A DNA stretch of 64,000 nt from Pseudomonas sp. ML96 (GTDB lineage: Bacteria > Pseudomonadota > Gammaproteobacteria > Pseudomonadales > Pseudomonadaceae), in the NCBI RefSeq assembly GCF_000761545.1, contig NZ_JPMY01000002.1, positions 62,001 through 126,000 on the forward strand, read 5' to 3'. Made by a program: the position numbers and the translations under genes. Shown here one piece after another: positions 1 through 11,330 of the stretch (its first letter is position 1; each line of letters begins with the position of its first letter). The notes below the pieces were generated by a model, which ran no database searches, was not told the DNA's origin, and saw only the letters and a list, made by a program, of their open reading frames with translations.

Positions 1-116
1 GATACGGCGTTAAAAACCGTCTCGGAATGCTCATTTACCATTCGTAAACTGCGTTTCCTCGGCGCTTTTTGCCTTGTCTCGCTCTAGCTCGCGAGATCGT
101 AAGCAAGCTCTACGAC
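1..116 (-). repeat. Dispersed palindromic element, copy 1 (3' of rnhB)
   Basis: Read on the minus strand, this begins directly after the rnhB stop codon and runs off the window edge. Bases 2-73 align without gaps over 72 columns (52 identical) with bases 21218-21289 behind dapD. The core is a cagtttac / gtaaatgagca pair (bases 28-52) flanked by arms that pair with each other (12-21 with 61-70, imperfect). No reading frame fits it. It looks like a small non-coding repeat of the REP or MITE kind; I cannot name the family. Confidence 0.75.
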
Positions 117-716
117 TTAACTGCCTTCCAGCACCGCGCGCACTGGCGCGAAGGAGCGCCGATGAATGGGCGTGGCGCCCAGGCGCTTGAGGGCCTCGAG
201 ATGCACCGGCGTCGGATAGCCCTTGTGCCCACCGATGCCATAGCCTGGGTAGAGCTTCTCCATTTCGGCCATCTCGCGATCGCGACTGACCTTGGCCAGG
301 ATGGAGGCCGCGGCGATGGCCGGCACCTGGGCGTCACCGCCCACCACTGGCGCGCTGGGTACGGCCAGTTTCGGACAGCGATTACCGTCGATCAGTGCCA
401 GCCTGGGTGTAACCTGCAACCCCTCCACTGCACGCTGCATGGCCAGCATGGTGGCATGCAGGATGTTCAACTGGTCGATCTCCTCGACCTCGGCGCGGGC
501 GATGCACCAGGCCAGGGCCTTCTCGCGGATCTCGTCGAACAGTTTCTCGCGGCGCGCTTCGCTGAGTTTCTTCGAGTCGTTGAGGCCGGCAATCGGCCGA
601 GCCGGATCGAGAATCACCGCCGCGGTGACCACCGGACCACAGAGCGGGCCGCGACCCACTTCGTCGACACCGGCCACTAGCTCCTCGACCAGGGCGAAAT
701 CCAGACCGAGCTGCAT
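117..716 (-). CDS. rnhB: Ribonuclease HII
   Basis: RNase HII removes RNA from RNA-DNA hybrids and cuts at ribonucleotides misincorporated in DNA. The 199-residue protein carries the family motif [13 protein letters not shown] with acidic residues D18 and E19, a later LIDGN segment with a further catalytic Asp, and the C-terminal KGYPTPVH motif. Length is normal. The ATG shares one base with the lpxB stop codon, so it is the last gene of the lpxD-fabZ-lpxA-lpxB-rnhB run and is probably translationally coupled to lpxB. Downstream it meets the palindromic repeat at bases 1-116. Assignment is secure. Confidence 0.97.
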   Translation of the reverse strand: MQLGLDFALVEELVAGVDEVGRGPLCGPVVTAAVILDPARPIAGLNDSKKLSEARREKLFDEIREKALAWCIARAEVEEIDQLNILHATMLAMQRAVEGLQVTPRLALIDGNRCPKLAVPSAPVVGGDAQVPAIAAASILAKVSRDREMAEMEKLYPGYGIGGHKGYPTPVHLEALKRLGATPIHRRSFAPVRAVLEGS

Positions 717-1849
717 CAGGTACGCTCCACCAGCTTGAGCACGGCGTCGGCGGCCTGCTGCGAGGCGTCCTGACGCAGGGCTCGGTGGATCACGTCGAAG
801 CCCAGAGTCTGCACCGCGCCATCGTCCAGCAATGGCGCCAGGGTCTGGGCCAGTGCGTCTGGCGTTGCAGCATCCTGAATCAGCTCCGGCACCAGCATGC
901 GCTCGGCCAGCAGGTTGGGCAGCGAGATATAGGGGCTCTTCACCAGACGCTTGAGGATGCGGTAGGTCAGCGGCGCCACCTTGTAGGCCACTACCATCGG
1001 CCGCTTGTGCAGCAGGGCTTCCAGGGTGGCGGTACCGGAGGCGATCAGCACCGCGTCGCAGGCGGCCAGGGCCTCGTGGGAGCGACCATCGAGCAACAAC
1101 AGCGGCAGGCTGCGCCCGGCGAGCATGGCTTCGAGCTGGGCACGGCGCTCGGCATTGGCACAGGGCAGCACGAAGCGTACGCCGGGGCGCAGTGCGCGCA
1201 GGCGCTCGGCGGCATCGAGGAACAGCTCGCCCAAACGACCTACTTCGCCGCCCCGACTGCCCGGCAACAACGCCACCACGGTCTCGTCATCGCTCAAGCC
1301 CAGCGCCTCACGAGCACCCTCGCGGTCAGCCTGCAGCGGAATGGTATTGGCCAGTGGATGACCGACGAAGCGCACCGGCACCTGGTGATCCAGATAGAAG
1401 CGCGCCTCGAAGGGGAACAGGGTCAGCATCAGATCGCAGGCTTCGCGAATCTTCAGCACGCGCTTCTGCCGCCAGGCCCAGACGGACGGGCTGACGTAAT
1501 GCACGGTCTTGATTCCCGCCTGGCGCAGCTTGAGCTCAAGGGTCAGGTTGAAGTCCGGGGCATCGATACCGATGAACACATCCGGCTTGGCGGCGATCAG
1601 CTCCTTGATCAGGCGCTTACGCCGGCCCAGCAGTTCGCGCAGACGGCCGAGCACCTCGACCAGGCCCATCACCGCCAGACGCTCCATGGGGAAGGCGGAA
1701 ACCAGTCCCTCGGCCTCCATGCGCGGGCCACCAACGCCGATGAACTCGACCTGGGGATGTTGCTGCTTGAGCGCCTGCATCAGGCCGGCGCCGAGGATAT
1801 CGCCGGAGGCCTCACCAGCCACCAGCGCAACGAGAAGGGGGCGGCTCAT
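716..1849 (-). CDS. lpxB: Lipid-A-disaccharide synthase
   Basis: LpxB joins UDP-2,3-diacylglucosamine and lipid X to give the beta-1,6 disaccharide of lipid A at the inner face of the cytoplasmic membrane. The 377-residue product shows the N-terminal [14 protein letters not shown] motif, [19 protein letters not shown] and the [10 protein letters not shown] donor-binding segment, all typical of this GT19 family. It starts one base after the lpxA stop codon and overlaps rnhB by one base, so it sits inside a tight operon of lipid A genes. Length is normal for the family. Confidence 0.97.
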   Translation of the reverse strand: MSRPLLVALVAGEASGDILGAGLMQALKQQHPQVEFIGVGGPRMEAEGLVSAFPMERLAVMGLVEVLGRLRELLGRRKRLIKELIAAKPDVFIGIDAPDFNLTLELKLRQAGIKTVHYVSPSVWAWRQKRVLKIREACDLMLTLFPFEARFYLDHQVPVRFVGHPLANTIPLQADREGAREALGLSDDETVVALLPGSRGGEVGRLGELFLDAAERLRALRPGVRFVLPCANAERRAQLEAMLAGRSLPLLLLDGRSHEALAACDAVLIASGTATLEALLHKRPMVVAYKVAPLTYRILKRLVKSPYISLPNLLAERMLVPELIQDAATPDALAQTLAPLLDDGAVQTLGFDVIHRALRQDASQQAADAVLKLVERT

Positions 1850-1850
1850 A

Positions 1851-2627
1851 TCAGCGGGTGATGCCGCGGGTCGAGGCCTGGACGGAGTCGCGGAACACCG
1901 CCACTTCCGGGAACTGTGCGGAGGACTCGGCCAGCTCGGCCAGCGCCTGGTCGACGGTCAGCCCCTGGCGATACACCACCTTGTAGGCACGACGCAGGGC
2001 GGCGATGGCCTCGGCGCTGAAGCCACGGCGACGCATGCCTTCGAAGTTCATGCTGCGCGCCTCGGCCGGGTTGCCGAATACGGTGACGTAGGCCGGGACG
2101 TCCTTGCCGATGGCGGTGCCCATGCCGGAGAAGCTGTGGGCGCCGATGCGGCAGAACTGATGGACCAGGGTGAAGCCGGAGAGGATCGCCCAGTCGTCGA
2201 CCCACACATGGCCGGCCAGCGCGGTGTTGTTGACCAGGATGCAGTGGTTGCCGATCACGCTGTCGTGGCCGACATGCACGTAGGCCATCAGCAGATTGTG
2301 ATCACCAATGGTGGTCTCCGCGCGGTCCTGCACGGTGCCACGGTGGATGGTCACACCCTCGCGGATCACGTTGTGATCGCCGATCACCAGGCGAGTGGCC
2401 TCGCCCTTGTACTTCAGGTCCGGGGTGTCTTCACCGACCGAAGAGAACTGGTAGATCTTGTTGTGCTTGCCGATCACTGTCGGACCCTTGAGCACCACGT
2501 GCGGGCCGACCACAGTACCCTCGCCGATTTCCACATCGGGTCCGATGATCGACCAGGGGCCGACCTGGACGTCCGCAGCCAGCTTGGCCGACGGATCGAT
2601 GATGGCGCGAGGGTCGATCAAACTCAT
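1851..2627 (-). CDS. lpxA: UDP-N-acetylglucosamine acyltransferase
   Basis: LpxA performs the first acylation of lipid A synthesis, moving a 3-hydroxyacyl chain from ACP to UDP-GlcNAc. I place the start at the ATG at 2627 ([11 protein letters not shown]), which gives 258 residues, the pseudomonad length, and overlaps the fabZ stop as ATGA; a longer frame reaching to 2693 would add 22 unconserved residues inside fabZ. The protein is a left-handed beta-helix built of hexapeptide repeats, with the catalytic-His segment [10 protein letters not shown] and a C-terminal helical domain. It belongs to the lpx/fabZ operon. Confidence 0.97.
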   Translation of the reverse strand: MSLIDPRAIIDPSAKLAADVQVGPWSIIGPDVEIGEGTVVGPHVVLKGPTVIGKHNKIYQFSSVGEDTPDLKYKGEATRLVIGDHNVIREGVTIHRGTVQDRAETTIGDHNLLMAYVHVGHDSVIGNHCILVNNTALAGHVWVDDWAILSGFTLVHQFCRIGAHSFSGMGTAIGKDVPAYVTVFGNPAEARSMNFEGMRRRGFSAEAIAALRRAYKVVYRQGLTVDQALAELAESSAQFPEVAVFRDSVQASTRGITR

Positions 2628-3064
2628 AGCTTGCGTTCCGCGCAGATGATCTCGGCCGAGCAGACTTCCTTGCCATCGACGCTGGCGCGGCATTCGAATT
2701 TCCAGATGCTGCGCTTGACGCTGAGGAACTTGGCCTCGAGCACCAGTTGGTCACCCGGCAGCACCGGCTGACGGAAGCGCAGCTTGTCGGAGCCGACGAA
2801 GTAGTAGAGGGTGCCGTCGGCCGGCTTCACGTCGAGCATCTTGAAACCGAGGATACCGGCGGCCTGGGCCATGGCTTCGATGATCAGCACGCCCGGCATG
2901 ATCGGGTGCTCGGGGAAGTGGCCGTTGAAGAAAGGCTCGTTGATGCTGACATTCTTGTAGGCGCGAATGGTCTTGCCTTCGATATCCAGCTCGGCGACCC
3001 GATCCACCAGCAGGAAGGGGTAGCGGTGCGGCAGATATTCGCGAATCTCGTTGATGTCCATCAT
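2624..3064 (-). CDS. fabZ: 3-hydroxyacyl-ACP dehydratase FabZ
   Basis: FabZ dehydrates 3-hydroxyacyl-ACP in fatty acid elongation and competes with LpxA and LpxD for the same hydroxyacyl-ACP pool, which explains its place between their genes. The 146-residue hotdog-fold protein starts [17 protein letters not shown] and contains the active-site stretch [13 protein letters not shown] followed by IEAMAQ, with the catalytic His and Glu. Its TGA overlaps the lpxA ATG by four bases, and 45 bases separate it from lpxD upstream. The downstream ATG at residue 2 is an equally possible start. Confidence 0.97.
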   Translation of the reverse strand: MMDINEIREYLPHRYPFLLVDRVAELDIEGKTIRAYKNVSINEPFFNGHFPEHPIMPGVLIIEAMAQAAGILGFKMLDVKPADGTLYYFVGSDKLRFRQPVLPGDQLVLEAKFLSVKRSIWKFECRASVDGKEVCSAEIICAERKL

Positions 3065-3109
3065 TTGCAGAAAGCCTTTACTAAAAATGGGGGCGTGCCT
3101 GGGGCACGA

Positions 3110-4168
3110 TCAGGCATCTGATGAGGCCTGATCGCCCGAGGTCACGGCGGCTAGGCGCTTTTCCAGCTCGCGCAGGCGCTTCGCCATGTCGTCCAGTTGA
3201 CGGATACGGGCCGCACTCTTCTTCCAGTCGGATGCCGTTTGCATCGCGGTACCGGAAGAATAGGCGCCCGGCTCGGTAATCGAGCGGGTAACCATGGTCA
3301 TGCCGGTGACGAACACGTTGTCGCACACCTCGATGTGGCCAACCATGCCAACACCACCTGCGATCATGCAGTGCTTGCCGATCTTGGTGCTGCCGGAAAT
3401 ACCGACGCAGCCAGCCATGGCCGTGTGGTCACCGATCTGCACGTTGTGCGCGATCATGATCTGGTTGTCCAGCTTCACGCCGTTGCCGATCACGGTATCG
3501 GCCAGGGCGCCGCGATCGATGGTGGTATTCGCGCCGACTTCCACGTCGTCGCCCAGCACCACACCACCAATCTGCGCGATCTTCTGCCAGACGCCCTTCT
3601 CGTTGGCGAAGCCGAAGCCCTCGCCGCCGAGCACAGCGCCGGACTGAATGACCACGCGCTTGCCAATCTTGACGTCGTGATACAGCGTCACACGCGGCGC
3701 CAGCCAGCCACCTTCACCGATCTCGCTGCGCGCACCGACCACGCAGTGCGCGCCGATGGCCACGCCTGCACCGATCAGCGCGCCACTCTCGATCACCGCA
3801 TAGGCACCAACACTGGCACTCGGATCGACCTGCGCATCGGCAGCGACAACGGCAGTCGGGTGCACGCCGGCAGGCGCCACAGGCTTGGTGTCGAACAGGT
3901 GGGAGAGCTGGGCGAAGGCCAGGTAAGGGTTGGCCACCAGCAGCACATCGCCAGCGTAACCCTCGGCATCGGCAGCGGTCAGCAGCACGACACCAGCCTT
4001 GGTGTCGGGCAGAAACTTGCGGTACTGCGCGTTGGACAGGAAGCTCAGCTGATCCGGGCCGGCGTCCTGCAAGGTCGCCAGACCGCGGATCGGCTTGTCC
4101 GCAGCACCACGCAAGGTGGCGCCGAGACGCTCGGCCAGTTGGCCGAGGGTGAAGACCGGTGCGCTCAT
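3110..4168 (-). CDS. lpxD: UDP-3-O-acylglucosamine N-acyltransferase
   Basis: LpxD adds the second 3-hydroxyacyl chain, at the 2-amino group, in lipid A synthesis. The 352-residue protein has an N-terminal uridine-binding domain (about residues 1-100), a long hexapeptide-repeat beta-helix (about 105-310) with the catalytic His region in [14 protein letters not shown], and a C-terminal helix rich in charged residues. It lies two bases after the skp stop codon and 45 bases before fabZ, the usual gene order skp-lpxD-fabZ-lpxA. Confidence 0.96.
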   Translation of the reverse strand: MSAPVFTLGQLAERLGATLRGAADKPIRGLATLQDAGPDQLSFLSNAQYRKFLPDTKAGVVLLTAADAEGYAGDVLLVANPYLAFAQLSHLFDTKPVAPAGVHPTAVVAADAQVDPSASVGAYAVIESGALIGAGVAIGAHCVVGARSEIGEGGWLAPRVTLYHDVKIGKRVVIQSGAVLGGEGFGFANEKGVWQKIAQIGGVVLGDDVEVGANTTIDRGALADTVIGNGVKLDNQIMIAHNVQIGDHTAMAGCVGISGSTKIGKHCMIAGGVGMVGHIEVCDNVFVTGMTMVTRSITEPGAYSSGTAMQTASDWKKSAARIRQLDDMAKRLRELEKRLAAVTSGDQASSDA

Positions 4169-4170
4169 CT

Positions 4171-4674
4171 TCAGCGCAGCGAATTCATGCGCTGGATGAC
4201 TTGGCGGGTGATCTCGTACTGCGGCTTGACGTCGACCACGGCGCCACGCTCCAGCACCAGGTCAAAGTTGCCTTCCTTGATCACTTCCTCGACAGCCTTG
4301 TCCAGCTTCGGTTTGAGCTGCTTGAGCATGTCGCGGTCGGAAACGGCCTTGGCGTCGTTCAGTTCCTTGGACTGGAACTGGAAGTCACGGGCTTTTTGCT
4401 TGAATTCCAGCTCCAGACGCTCGCGCTCGGCCTGCTGCAGCTTCTCGCCATCCTTGACCAGGCGATCCTGGATACGCTTGGCGTCGGACTCGAGCTGCTT
4501 GAGCTTGTTCAGCTGCGGACCGAACTTCTTCTCGGCGTCGACGGCGTACTTCTTCGCTGCATCCGACTCAAGCAGGGCCATTTGGTAGTTCATCACCGCG
4601 ATCTTCATCTCGGCGAAGGCGGGGGTCGCGACGACAGCAGCTGCGACCAGAACCAGTTGAGTCAACTTACGCAC
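4171..4674 (-). CDS. skp: Periplasmic chaperone Skp (OmpH)
   Basis: Skp is a trimeric periplasmic chaperone that holds unfolded outer-membrane proteins on their way to the BAM complex; bamA is just upstream. I choose a GTG start at 4674 with an aggag ribosome site eight bases upstream, giving 167 residues; an ATG at 4710 would add twelve residues ahead of an otherwise perfect signal peptide (VRKLTQLV...PAFA, cut before EMK). The middle is a long charged coiled-coil (about residues 45-120), the tentacle arms of Skp, and the end returns to a beta-rich segment ([15 protein letters not shown]). Confidence 0.94.
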   Translation of the reverse strand: MRKLTQLVLVAAAVVATPAFAEMKIAVMNYQMALLESDAAKKYAVDAEKKFGPQLNKLKQLESDAKRIQDRLVKDGEKLQQAERERLELEFKQKARDFQFQSKELNDAKAVSDRDMLKQLKPKLDKAVEEVIKEGNFDLVLERGAVVDVKPQYEITRQVIQRMNSLR

Positions 4675-4713
4675 GATGTACTCCTGCAACGTATAACCGT
4701 TGTCTAGCAAATA

Positions 4714-7128
4714 TTAGAAAGTTTGGCCCAGCGAGAACTGGAAGATCTGCGGGTCGGAATCCTCGGGCTTCTTCACCGGCGCGGCCAGACTGAAACTCAG
4801 CGGACCCATTGCGGTAACCCAGGTCAAACCGACACCCACCGAACTGGCCAGGTTGCTCATATCAATGCTGCCGCAGTTGCTGGTGTTCATGCCTGGAGTG
4901 GAAGCGGTCTTGGTCGGGCAATCGGTGAGGAACACGCTCCCCACGTCCCAGAACAGCACGGTGCGCAGCGAACGCTGATCCTTCACGAACGGCAGCGGGA
5001 ACAGGTACTCGACGCCGCCCTGAATCAGCACGTTACCACCATAGGCAACCGGATCCTGATCGTCGGTATAACGACCATCATCACCCGGCCCCGCACCCTC
5101 GTTGTAATTCGGCACACCATTGACACGAGCCACACTCGGGGTACTACGCGGGCCGAGAGTACTGTCCTCGAAACCACGCACAGAGTTGAAACCACCAGCG
5201 TAGTAGTTCTCGTAGAACGGCAGACCTGTGGTAGAGCCGTAACCATCGCCATAGCCCAACTCGGTATGGAAGCGCAGCCCGGTCGCCTGGGTCAGCGGCG
5301 CAAAGATCTGACCACGGTAATCCAATTTGAAGAACGACAGGTCGCTACCCGGCAGGGTCGACTCGAGCACCAGGCTCTGCGAATGACCACGAGTCGCCAT
5401 GGTGCCACGGTTGAGGGTCGACTCGGACCAGCCGATAGAGCCCTTGAAGTTGAGGAAGTTGTCACCCTCCTCGTCCATGAACGCCAGGATCTCGTCGACG
5501 GTGTAGTAACCGGTATCGAGGGAGTCCTGCTGGATGGTCAGGCCATAGGTCAGACGCGCGGTTTCACTGATCGGATAACCGATGCTTATGCCTGCGCCGA
5601 GGCTGTCGACCGAGTAGCTCGATACGTCGGTATCCAGTTCGTCGTAGTCAGTGGTGCGGTAGAAGGCGTTGTAACCCAGGCTGACACCGTCGACGGTCCA
5701 GTAGGGGTCGACGAAACCGAAGTTGTAACGGGTCTGGTATTCGGAGCGGGTCAGGCCGAGGCTGACCTTGTTACCGGTACCCAGGAAGTTGTTCTGGCTG
5801 ATCGAGCCGCCGAGGATCAGACCAGCATTCTGCGCGAAGCCGACGCTGGCGGTGATGGAGCCGGAAGGCTGCTCTTCGACGCTGTAGTTGACGTCGACCT
5901 GGTCGTCGGTGCCCGGCACTTGCGGGGTCTCGACGTTGACTTCCTTGAAGTAGCCCAGGCGTTCCAGACGGGTCTTGGACTGATCGATCAGATAGGTAGA
6001 GGCCCAGCCGCCTTCCATCTGGCGCATCTCACGACGCAGTACTTCGTCCTCGGTCTTGGTGTTACCGCGGAAGTTGATACGGTTTACATAGGCACGTTTG
6101 CCTGGATCGACCACGAAGGTGATGGCAACGGTCTTGTCTTCGTCGTTGGGTTGCGGCACACCGTTGACGTTGGCGAAGGTGTAGCCCTCGTTACCCAGAC
6201 GACGGGTGATCAGCTCGGAAGTGGTGGTCATCACCTTGCGCGAGAAGACCTGGCCCTGCTTGACCAGCAGCAGCTTCTCGACTTCTTCCTGCGGCACTTT
6301 CAGGTCACCGGACAGCTTCACTTCGCTGACGCTGTACTTCTCGCCTTCATCGACGTTGACAGTGATGTAGACGTGCTTCTTGTCTGGCGTGATGGACACC
6401 TGCGTGGAAGAGATGTCCATGTTGATGTAGCCGCGGTCCAGGTAGTAGGAACGCAGGCGCTCCAGGTCACCAGACAGTTTCTCGCGAGCGTACTTGTCGT
6501 CGTTCTTGAAGAAGGACAGCCAGTTGGTGGTCTTCAGCTCGAACAACAGGGCCAGGTCTTCATCGGGGAAGACCGTGTTGCCCACGATATTGATGTGCTG
6601 GATGGCCGCGACCGAGCCTTCGTTGATGTTGATCTTCAACGCGACACGGTTGCGCGGCTGCGGGATCACTTCGGCTTCGATCTCAGCCGAGTAGCGGCCT
6701 TGAGCCACGTACTGGCGCAGCAGCTCGTTACGCACACCTTCGAGGGTGGCACGCTGGAAGATTTCGCCTTCGGCCAGACCAGACTGCTGCAGACCCTTCA
6801 TCAGGTCTTCGGTACTGATCGCCTTGTTACCTTCAATCTCGATGGTCGAGATGGACGGGCGTTCGACCACGTTGATGACCAACACGTCGCCTTCGCGGCC
6901 GAGCTGGATATCCTGGAAGAAGCCAGTCTTGAACAGAGCACGGGTAGCGTCCACCAGACGGCGGTCGTCGACCGAATCGCCGACATTGAGCGGCAGGGCG
7001 CCAAACAGGCTACCGGCAGAAACCCGCTGCAGGCCGTTGACGCGAATGTCTGTGACGGTGAAGGACTCGGCGTGAACTTCGGCGATCATCAGTGCGGCGA
7101 GAACCGCAGGTAGCAGCAGACGTTTCAT
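4714..7128 (-). CDS. bamA: Outer membrane protein assembly factor BamA
   Basis: BamA is the central barrel of the BAM complex that inserts beta-barrel proteins into the outer membrane. The 804-residue precursor has a signal peptide of about 20 residues ending EVHA, five POTRA repeats (about 22-425), and an Omp85 barrel containing the RGF signature in VRGFEDSTLG and ending in phenylalanine (FSLGQTF). A pair of cysteines lies in a loop near the C-terminus (DCPTKT and NCGSID), as in other pseudomonads. It stands between rseP and skp; a terminator-like hairpin lies between rseP and bamA. Confidence 0.98.
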   Translation of the reverse strand: MKRLLLPAVLAALMIAEVHAESFTVTDIRVNGLQRVSAGSLFGALPLNVGDSVDDRRLVDATRALFKTGFFQDIQLGREGDVLVINVVERPSISTIEIEGNKAISTEDLMKGLQQSGLAEGEIFQRATLEGVRNELLRQYVAQGRYSAEIEAEVIPQPRNRVALKININEGSVAAIQHINIVGNTVFPDEDLALLFELKTTNWLSFFKNDDKYAREKLSGDLERLRSYYLDRGYINMDISSTQVSITPDKKHVYITVNVDEGEKYSVSEVKLSGDLKVPQEEVEKLLLVKQGQVFSRKVMTTTSELITRRLGNEGYTFANVNGVPQPNDEDKTVAITFVVDPGKRAYVNRINFRGNTKTEDEVLRREMRQMEGGWASTYLIDQSKTRLERLGYFKEVNVETPQVPGTDDQVDVNYSVEEQPSGSITASVGFAQNAGLILGGSISQNNFLGTGNKVSLGLTRSEYQTRYNFGFVDPYWTVDGVSLGYNAFYRTTDYDELDTDVSSYSVDSLGAGISIGYPISETARLTYGLTIQQDSLDTGYYTVDEILAFMDEEGDNFLNFKGSIGWSESTLNRGTMATRGHSQSLVLESTLPGSDLSFFKLDYRGQIFAPLTQATGLRFHTELGYGDGYGSTTGLPFYENYYAGGFNSVRGFEDSTLGPRSTPSVARVNGVPNYNEGAGPGDDGRYTDDQDPVAYGGNVLIQGGVEYLFPLPFVKDQRSLRTVLFWDVGSVFLTDCPTKTASTPGMNTSNCGSIDMSNLASSVGVGLTWVTAMGPLSFSLAAPVKKPEDSDPQIFQFSLGQTF

Positions 7129-7150
7129 GAAGTCCTTTCTTATTCCAACT

Positions 7151-7182
7151 GATAATAAAGAAACTGCCGCGATACGCGGCAG
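7151..7182 (-). terminator. Hairpin with T-rich tail between rseP and bamA
   Basis: Stem ctgccgcg (7164-7171) pairs perfectly with cgcggcag (7175-7182) around a three-base loop; on the minus strand it is followed by TTTCTTTATT. This has the form of an intrinsic terminator or attenuator after rseP, so bamA may also have its own promoter in the short gap. Confidence 0.65.
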
Positions 7183-7203
7183 ATTCGGAATTCAGCTATT
7201 CGA

Positions 7204-8556
7204 TTACAGACGGCTCAAATCATTGACCAGGGCCAGCAACATCACCCCCAGCACCAGACTGATACCGATCTGAATGCCCCAACCCTGTACCCGTTCCGAC
7301 AGCGGGCGACCACGCACCCACTCGACCAGGTAGAACAGCAAATGCCCCCCATCCAGAACGGGAATGGGCAGCAAATTGAGAACCCCCAGGCTAATGCTCA
7401 GATAGGCGAGGAAATTGAGGAAATCCGCCACGCCGGACTGAGCCGAAGCGCCCGCCACTTTAGCAATGGTTATCGGCCCACTCAAGTTTTTTACCGAGAG
7501 CTCGCCGAACAGCATTTTCTTCAGCGAATCAAGGGTTAGCACCGTCATTCCCCAGGTACGACGCAGGCCCTCGACTACCCCATCGAGCGGACCGAAGCTG
7601 ACCTCATGCAACATGTGCGCAGGCCACTCACCGCCCTTGACCCCAACCCCCAGGTAGCCGGCGCGAGATTCACCCTCGCCCTTGCTCGCCAGCGTCAGCG
7701 GCAGCTCCTGCTGCTCACCGTCGCGGGACAGACGCAGGGTGACAACTTCACCCGGATGCTTGCGCACCCAGTCGACTACCTGCTGCCAGTCATCCACACG
7801 CAGCTCACCCAGAGCCAGCAGACGATCCCCCAGGCGCACACCCGCCGCCTGAGCCGGCCCTTCGGGATCCAACTCACTGACTACCGGCACGGTCGCTGGG
7901 CGCCAAGGCTGAATACCCAGAGAAGACAGCGGTTCCGGCTCATCGACGCCACGCAACCAGTCGCGCAGCACCAACTGGCGATTGGAGACCAGCGAACCGC
8001 CCTCCTCGCGCACCTGCACATCGACGACACCGCTCTCGCCGAGGCGGCGAACCAGCTGCAGGTTGACGGCAGACCAACCCGGAGTCGCCTCACCGTCCAC
8101 CGCGACAATTTCCTGCCCTGCACGCAGGCCAGCGGTCGCAGCCAGACTGTCCGGTGCCACCTGACCGATCACCGGGCGCACCTGTTGCGTGCCGAGCATG
8201 GCGATGATCCAGAAGAACAGGATGGCCAGCAGGAAGTTGGCGATAGGGCCGGCAGCGACGATGGCGATGCGTTGACCGACCGACTTGCGATTGAAGGCCT
8301 GATCGAGCTGCTCGAGCGGCACATCGCCCTCGCGCTCATCGAGCATCTTCACGTAGCCGCCCAGCGGGATGGCGGCGATCATGAACTCGGTACCCTGGCG
8401 ATCATGCCAGCGCACCAGCGGGCTGCCGAAGCCCACGGAGAAACGCAGCACCTTGACGCCACAGCGACGCGCTACCCAGAAATGGCCGAACTCATGGAAG
8501 GTGACCAGCACCCCGAGCGCGATCAGGGTGCCGAAGAACATGTACAGCGCACTCAT
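7204..8556 (-). CDS. rseP: Site-2 zinc metalloprotease RseP
   Basis: RseP cuts the transmembrane anti-sigma factor (MucA in pseudomonads) after the first cleavage and so releases the envelope-stress sigma factor AlgU; it also clears leftover signal peptides. The 450-residue inner-membrane protein has the zinc motif HEFGH at residues 21-25 in the first membrane helix, two tandem PDZ domains (about 115-300), the second metal motif LDGGH near the C-terminus, and a last membrane helix. It starts 18 bases after the dxr stop codon, next to bamA, the usual arrangement. Confidence 0.97.
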   Translation of the reverse strand: MSALYMFFGTLIALGVLVTFHEFGHFWVARRCGVKVLRFSVGFGSPLVRWHDRQGTEFMIAAIPLGGYVKMLDEREGDVPLEQLDQAFNRKSVGQRIAIVAAGPIANFLLAILFFWIIAMLGTQQVRPVIGQVAPDSLAATAGLRAGQEIVAVDGEATPGWSAVNLQLVRRLGESGVVDVQVREEGGSLVSNRQLVLRDWLRGVDEPEPLSSLGIQPWRPATVPVVSELDPEGPAQAAGVRLGDRLLALGELRVDDWQQVVDWVRKHPGEVVTLRLSRDGEQQELPLTLASKGEGESRAGYLGVGVKGGEWPAHMLHEVSFGPLDGVVEGLRRTWGMTVLTLDSLKKMLFGELSVKNLSGPITIAKVAGASAQSGVADFLNFLAYLSISLGVLNLLPIPVLDGGHLLFYLVEWVRGRPLSERVQGWGIQIGISLVLGVMLLALVNDLSRL

Positions 8557-8574
8557 TGCGTCTTCCTTCGGGCC

Positions 8575-9761
8575 TCAGCGCCCGTGGCGATTCAACCAGT
8601 CGACCGCCAGGGCACGAGCCCGGGCATCTGCCGCCAGCACGGCATCCAGGTCTTCGACCACCGCCGAAGCCTCTCGATTCAGGGTGTCCTCGATGATACT
8701 CGCGATCTCGGGGAAGCGGATGCGCCGTTCGAGAAACGCCGCCACAGCCACTTCATTGGCCGCATTCAACCGGGCCGGTGCACAGCCACCGGCCTCAGCG
8801 GCCTGGCGCGCCAGACTCAGGCAAGGGAAGCGCTGCTCGTCCGGACGCTGGAAATCCAGGCGCGCGACAGCAAATAGATCGAGCGGCGCAACTCCCGAAT
8901 CAATGCGCTCAGGCCAAGCCAAAGCATTGGCAATGGGCGTACGCATGTCGGGATTGCCCAGCTGGGCCAGCACCGAACCATCCACGTAATCGACCAGGGA
9001 ATGAATCACGCTCTGCGGGTGGATCACCACCTCGACCTGGGCGGGGCGCGCATCGAACAGCCAGCAGGCCTCGATCAGCTCCAACCCCTTGTTCATCATG
9101 CTCGCCGAGTCCACCGAGATCTTGCGCCCCATGGACCAGTTGGGATGGGCGCAGGCCTGCTCCGGCGAGACTGAGTCCAGCTCGGCCAGCGGCGTTTCAC
9201 GGAACGGACCACCAGAAGCGGTCAGCAGGATGCGCCGCACCCCCACCGCCCCCAGGCCACGCGCGTAATCGCCCGGCAGGCACTGGAAGATCGCATTGTG
9301 CTCACTGTCGATCGGCAGCAGCGTGGCGCCATGTTCTTTCACAGCCTGCATGAAGAGGTCGCCGGACATCACCAGCGCCTCCTTGTTGGCCAGCAGCACT
9401 TTCTTGCCGGCGGACACCGCGGCCAGGGTTGGCTTGAGGCCAGCAGCACCGACGATGGCCGCCATCACCGCATCCACCTCGGGATGCCCAGCTACCTCGC
9501 ATAGCCCAGCCTCGCCAGCCAGTACACGCGTCTGCAGCCCCGCGGCGCTTAGAGCATCCTGCAGCACCCGCGCCGACGCTTCGTCCGCAGTGACGGCGAA
9601 CTGCGGGCGATGGCGCAGGCACAGCACCTTCAGCTCGGCGATACGCGAAAACCCGGTCAGGGCAAAAGCGCGGTAGCGCTCGGGATGCCGCGCAATGACA
9701 TCGAGAGTACTGAGACCGATGGAGCCGGTAGCCCCGAGTACGGTGACCTGTTGCGGCTGAC

Positions 9762-9765
<4 letters not shown>
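8575..9765 (-). CDS. dxr: 1-deoxy-D-xylulose 5-phosphate reductoisomerase
   Basis: Dxr converts DXP to 2-C-methyl-D-erythritol 4-phosphate, the first committed step of the MEP isoprenoid route, which supplies the substrate of UppS encoded nearby. I choose the GTG at 9765 ([14 protein letters not shown]): it overlaps the cdsA stop as GTGA and gives 396 residues, the pseudomonad length; upstream ATGs lie inside cdsA. The protein shows the NADPH-binding GATGSIG, the [12 protein letters not shown] and [11 protein letters not shown] motifs, and SGGPFRETP and [18 protein letters not shown] around the metal and substrate site. Confidence 0.96.
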
Positions 9766-10570
<805 letters not shown>

Positions 10571-10577
<7 letters not shown>

Positions 10578-11329
10578 TGACGAGCCTCGGCTTCCACCTG
10601 CTCGCTGGTCTTGCCGAAGCGACGCTGGCGGGTAGCGAAATCGGCCAGCGCCTTGCGCATGGCCTCGTGCTTGAAGTCCGGCCAGAACAGGTCGGAGAAA
10701 TACAGCTCGGAATAGGCCAGCTGCCAGAGCAGGAAGTTGCTGATGCGGTGCTCGCCACCGGTGCGGATGCACAGGTCGGGCAACGGCAAATCGCCGGTGG
10801 CCAGGCAGCCTTGCAGCAGCTCCGGGGTAATGTCCTCGGCCTGCAGATGACCAGCCTGAACTTCGCGCGCCAGCCGCTGGGCAGCCTGGGCGATATCCCA
10901 CCGCCCCCCGTAGTTGGCGGCGATCTGCAGGACAAAGCGATTCTCGCCAGCGGTCTGCTGCTCAGCCTCACGCATGGCGGCCTGCAGCTCCGGATGGAAG
11001 CGCGAGCGATCACCAATGATGCGCAGGCTGATGGCGTTGTCCTTGAGCTTGCGCGCCTCGCGACGCAGGGCCGAGAGGAACAGCTCCATCAGCGCGCCGA
11101 CCTCCTCGGCCGGGCGCTGCCAGTTCTCACTGGAGAAGGCGAACAGGGTCAGCACCTCTACGCCAGCCTCGGCGCAGACCTCGATGACCGCGCGCACCGC
11201 ATCGACACCCGCCTTGTGCCCGGCAACGCCAGGCAACAGGCGCTTCTTGGCCCAACGATTGTTGCCATCCATGATGATGGCGACATGGCGCGGTACTGCC
11301 GCCGGCGCTTCCTGCTTGGCCTTGCTCAC
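10571..11329 (-). CDS. uppS: Undecaprenyl diphosphate synthase
   Basis: UppS condenses isopentenyl units on farnesyl diphosphate to give the C55 lipid carrier for peptidoglycan and O-antigen. The 252-residue cis-prenyltransferase has HVAIIMDGNNRWAKKR with the catalytic Asp at the N-terminus, the TLFAFSSENW motif, and the C-terminal RTGGEHRISNFLLWQ and Y-E-F/D-W-P-like SDLFWPDF segments. It starts two bases after the frr stop codon's end and overlaps cdsA, so translation of the run is probably coupled. Confidence 0.97.
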
Positions 11330-11330
11330 A

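Noticed and set aside
4723..7113. Plus-strand reading frame of 796 codons opposite bamA
   Set aside because: Shadow of bamA; the translation is repetitive (His, Leu, Val and Gln) without any motif, and BamA on the other strand is unambiguous.
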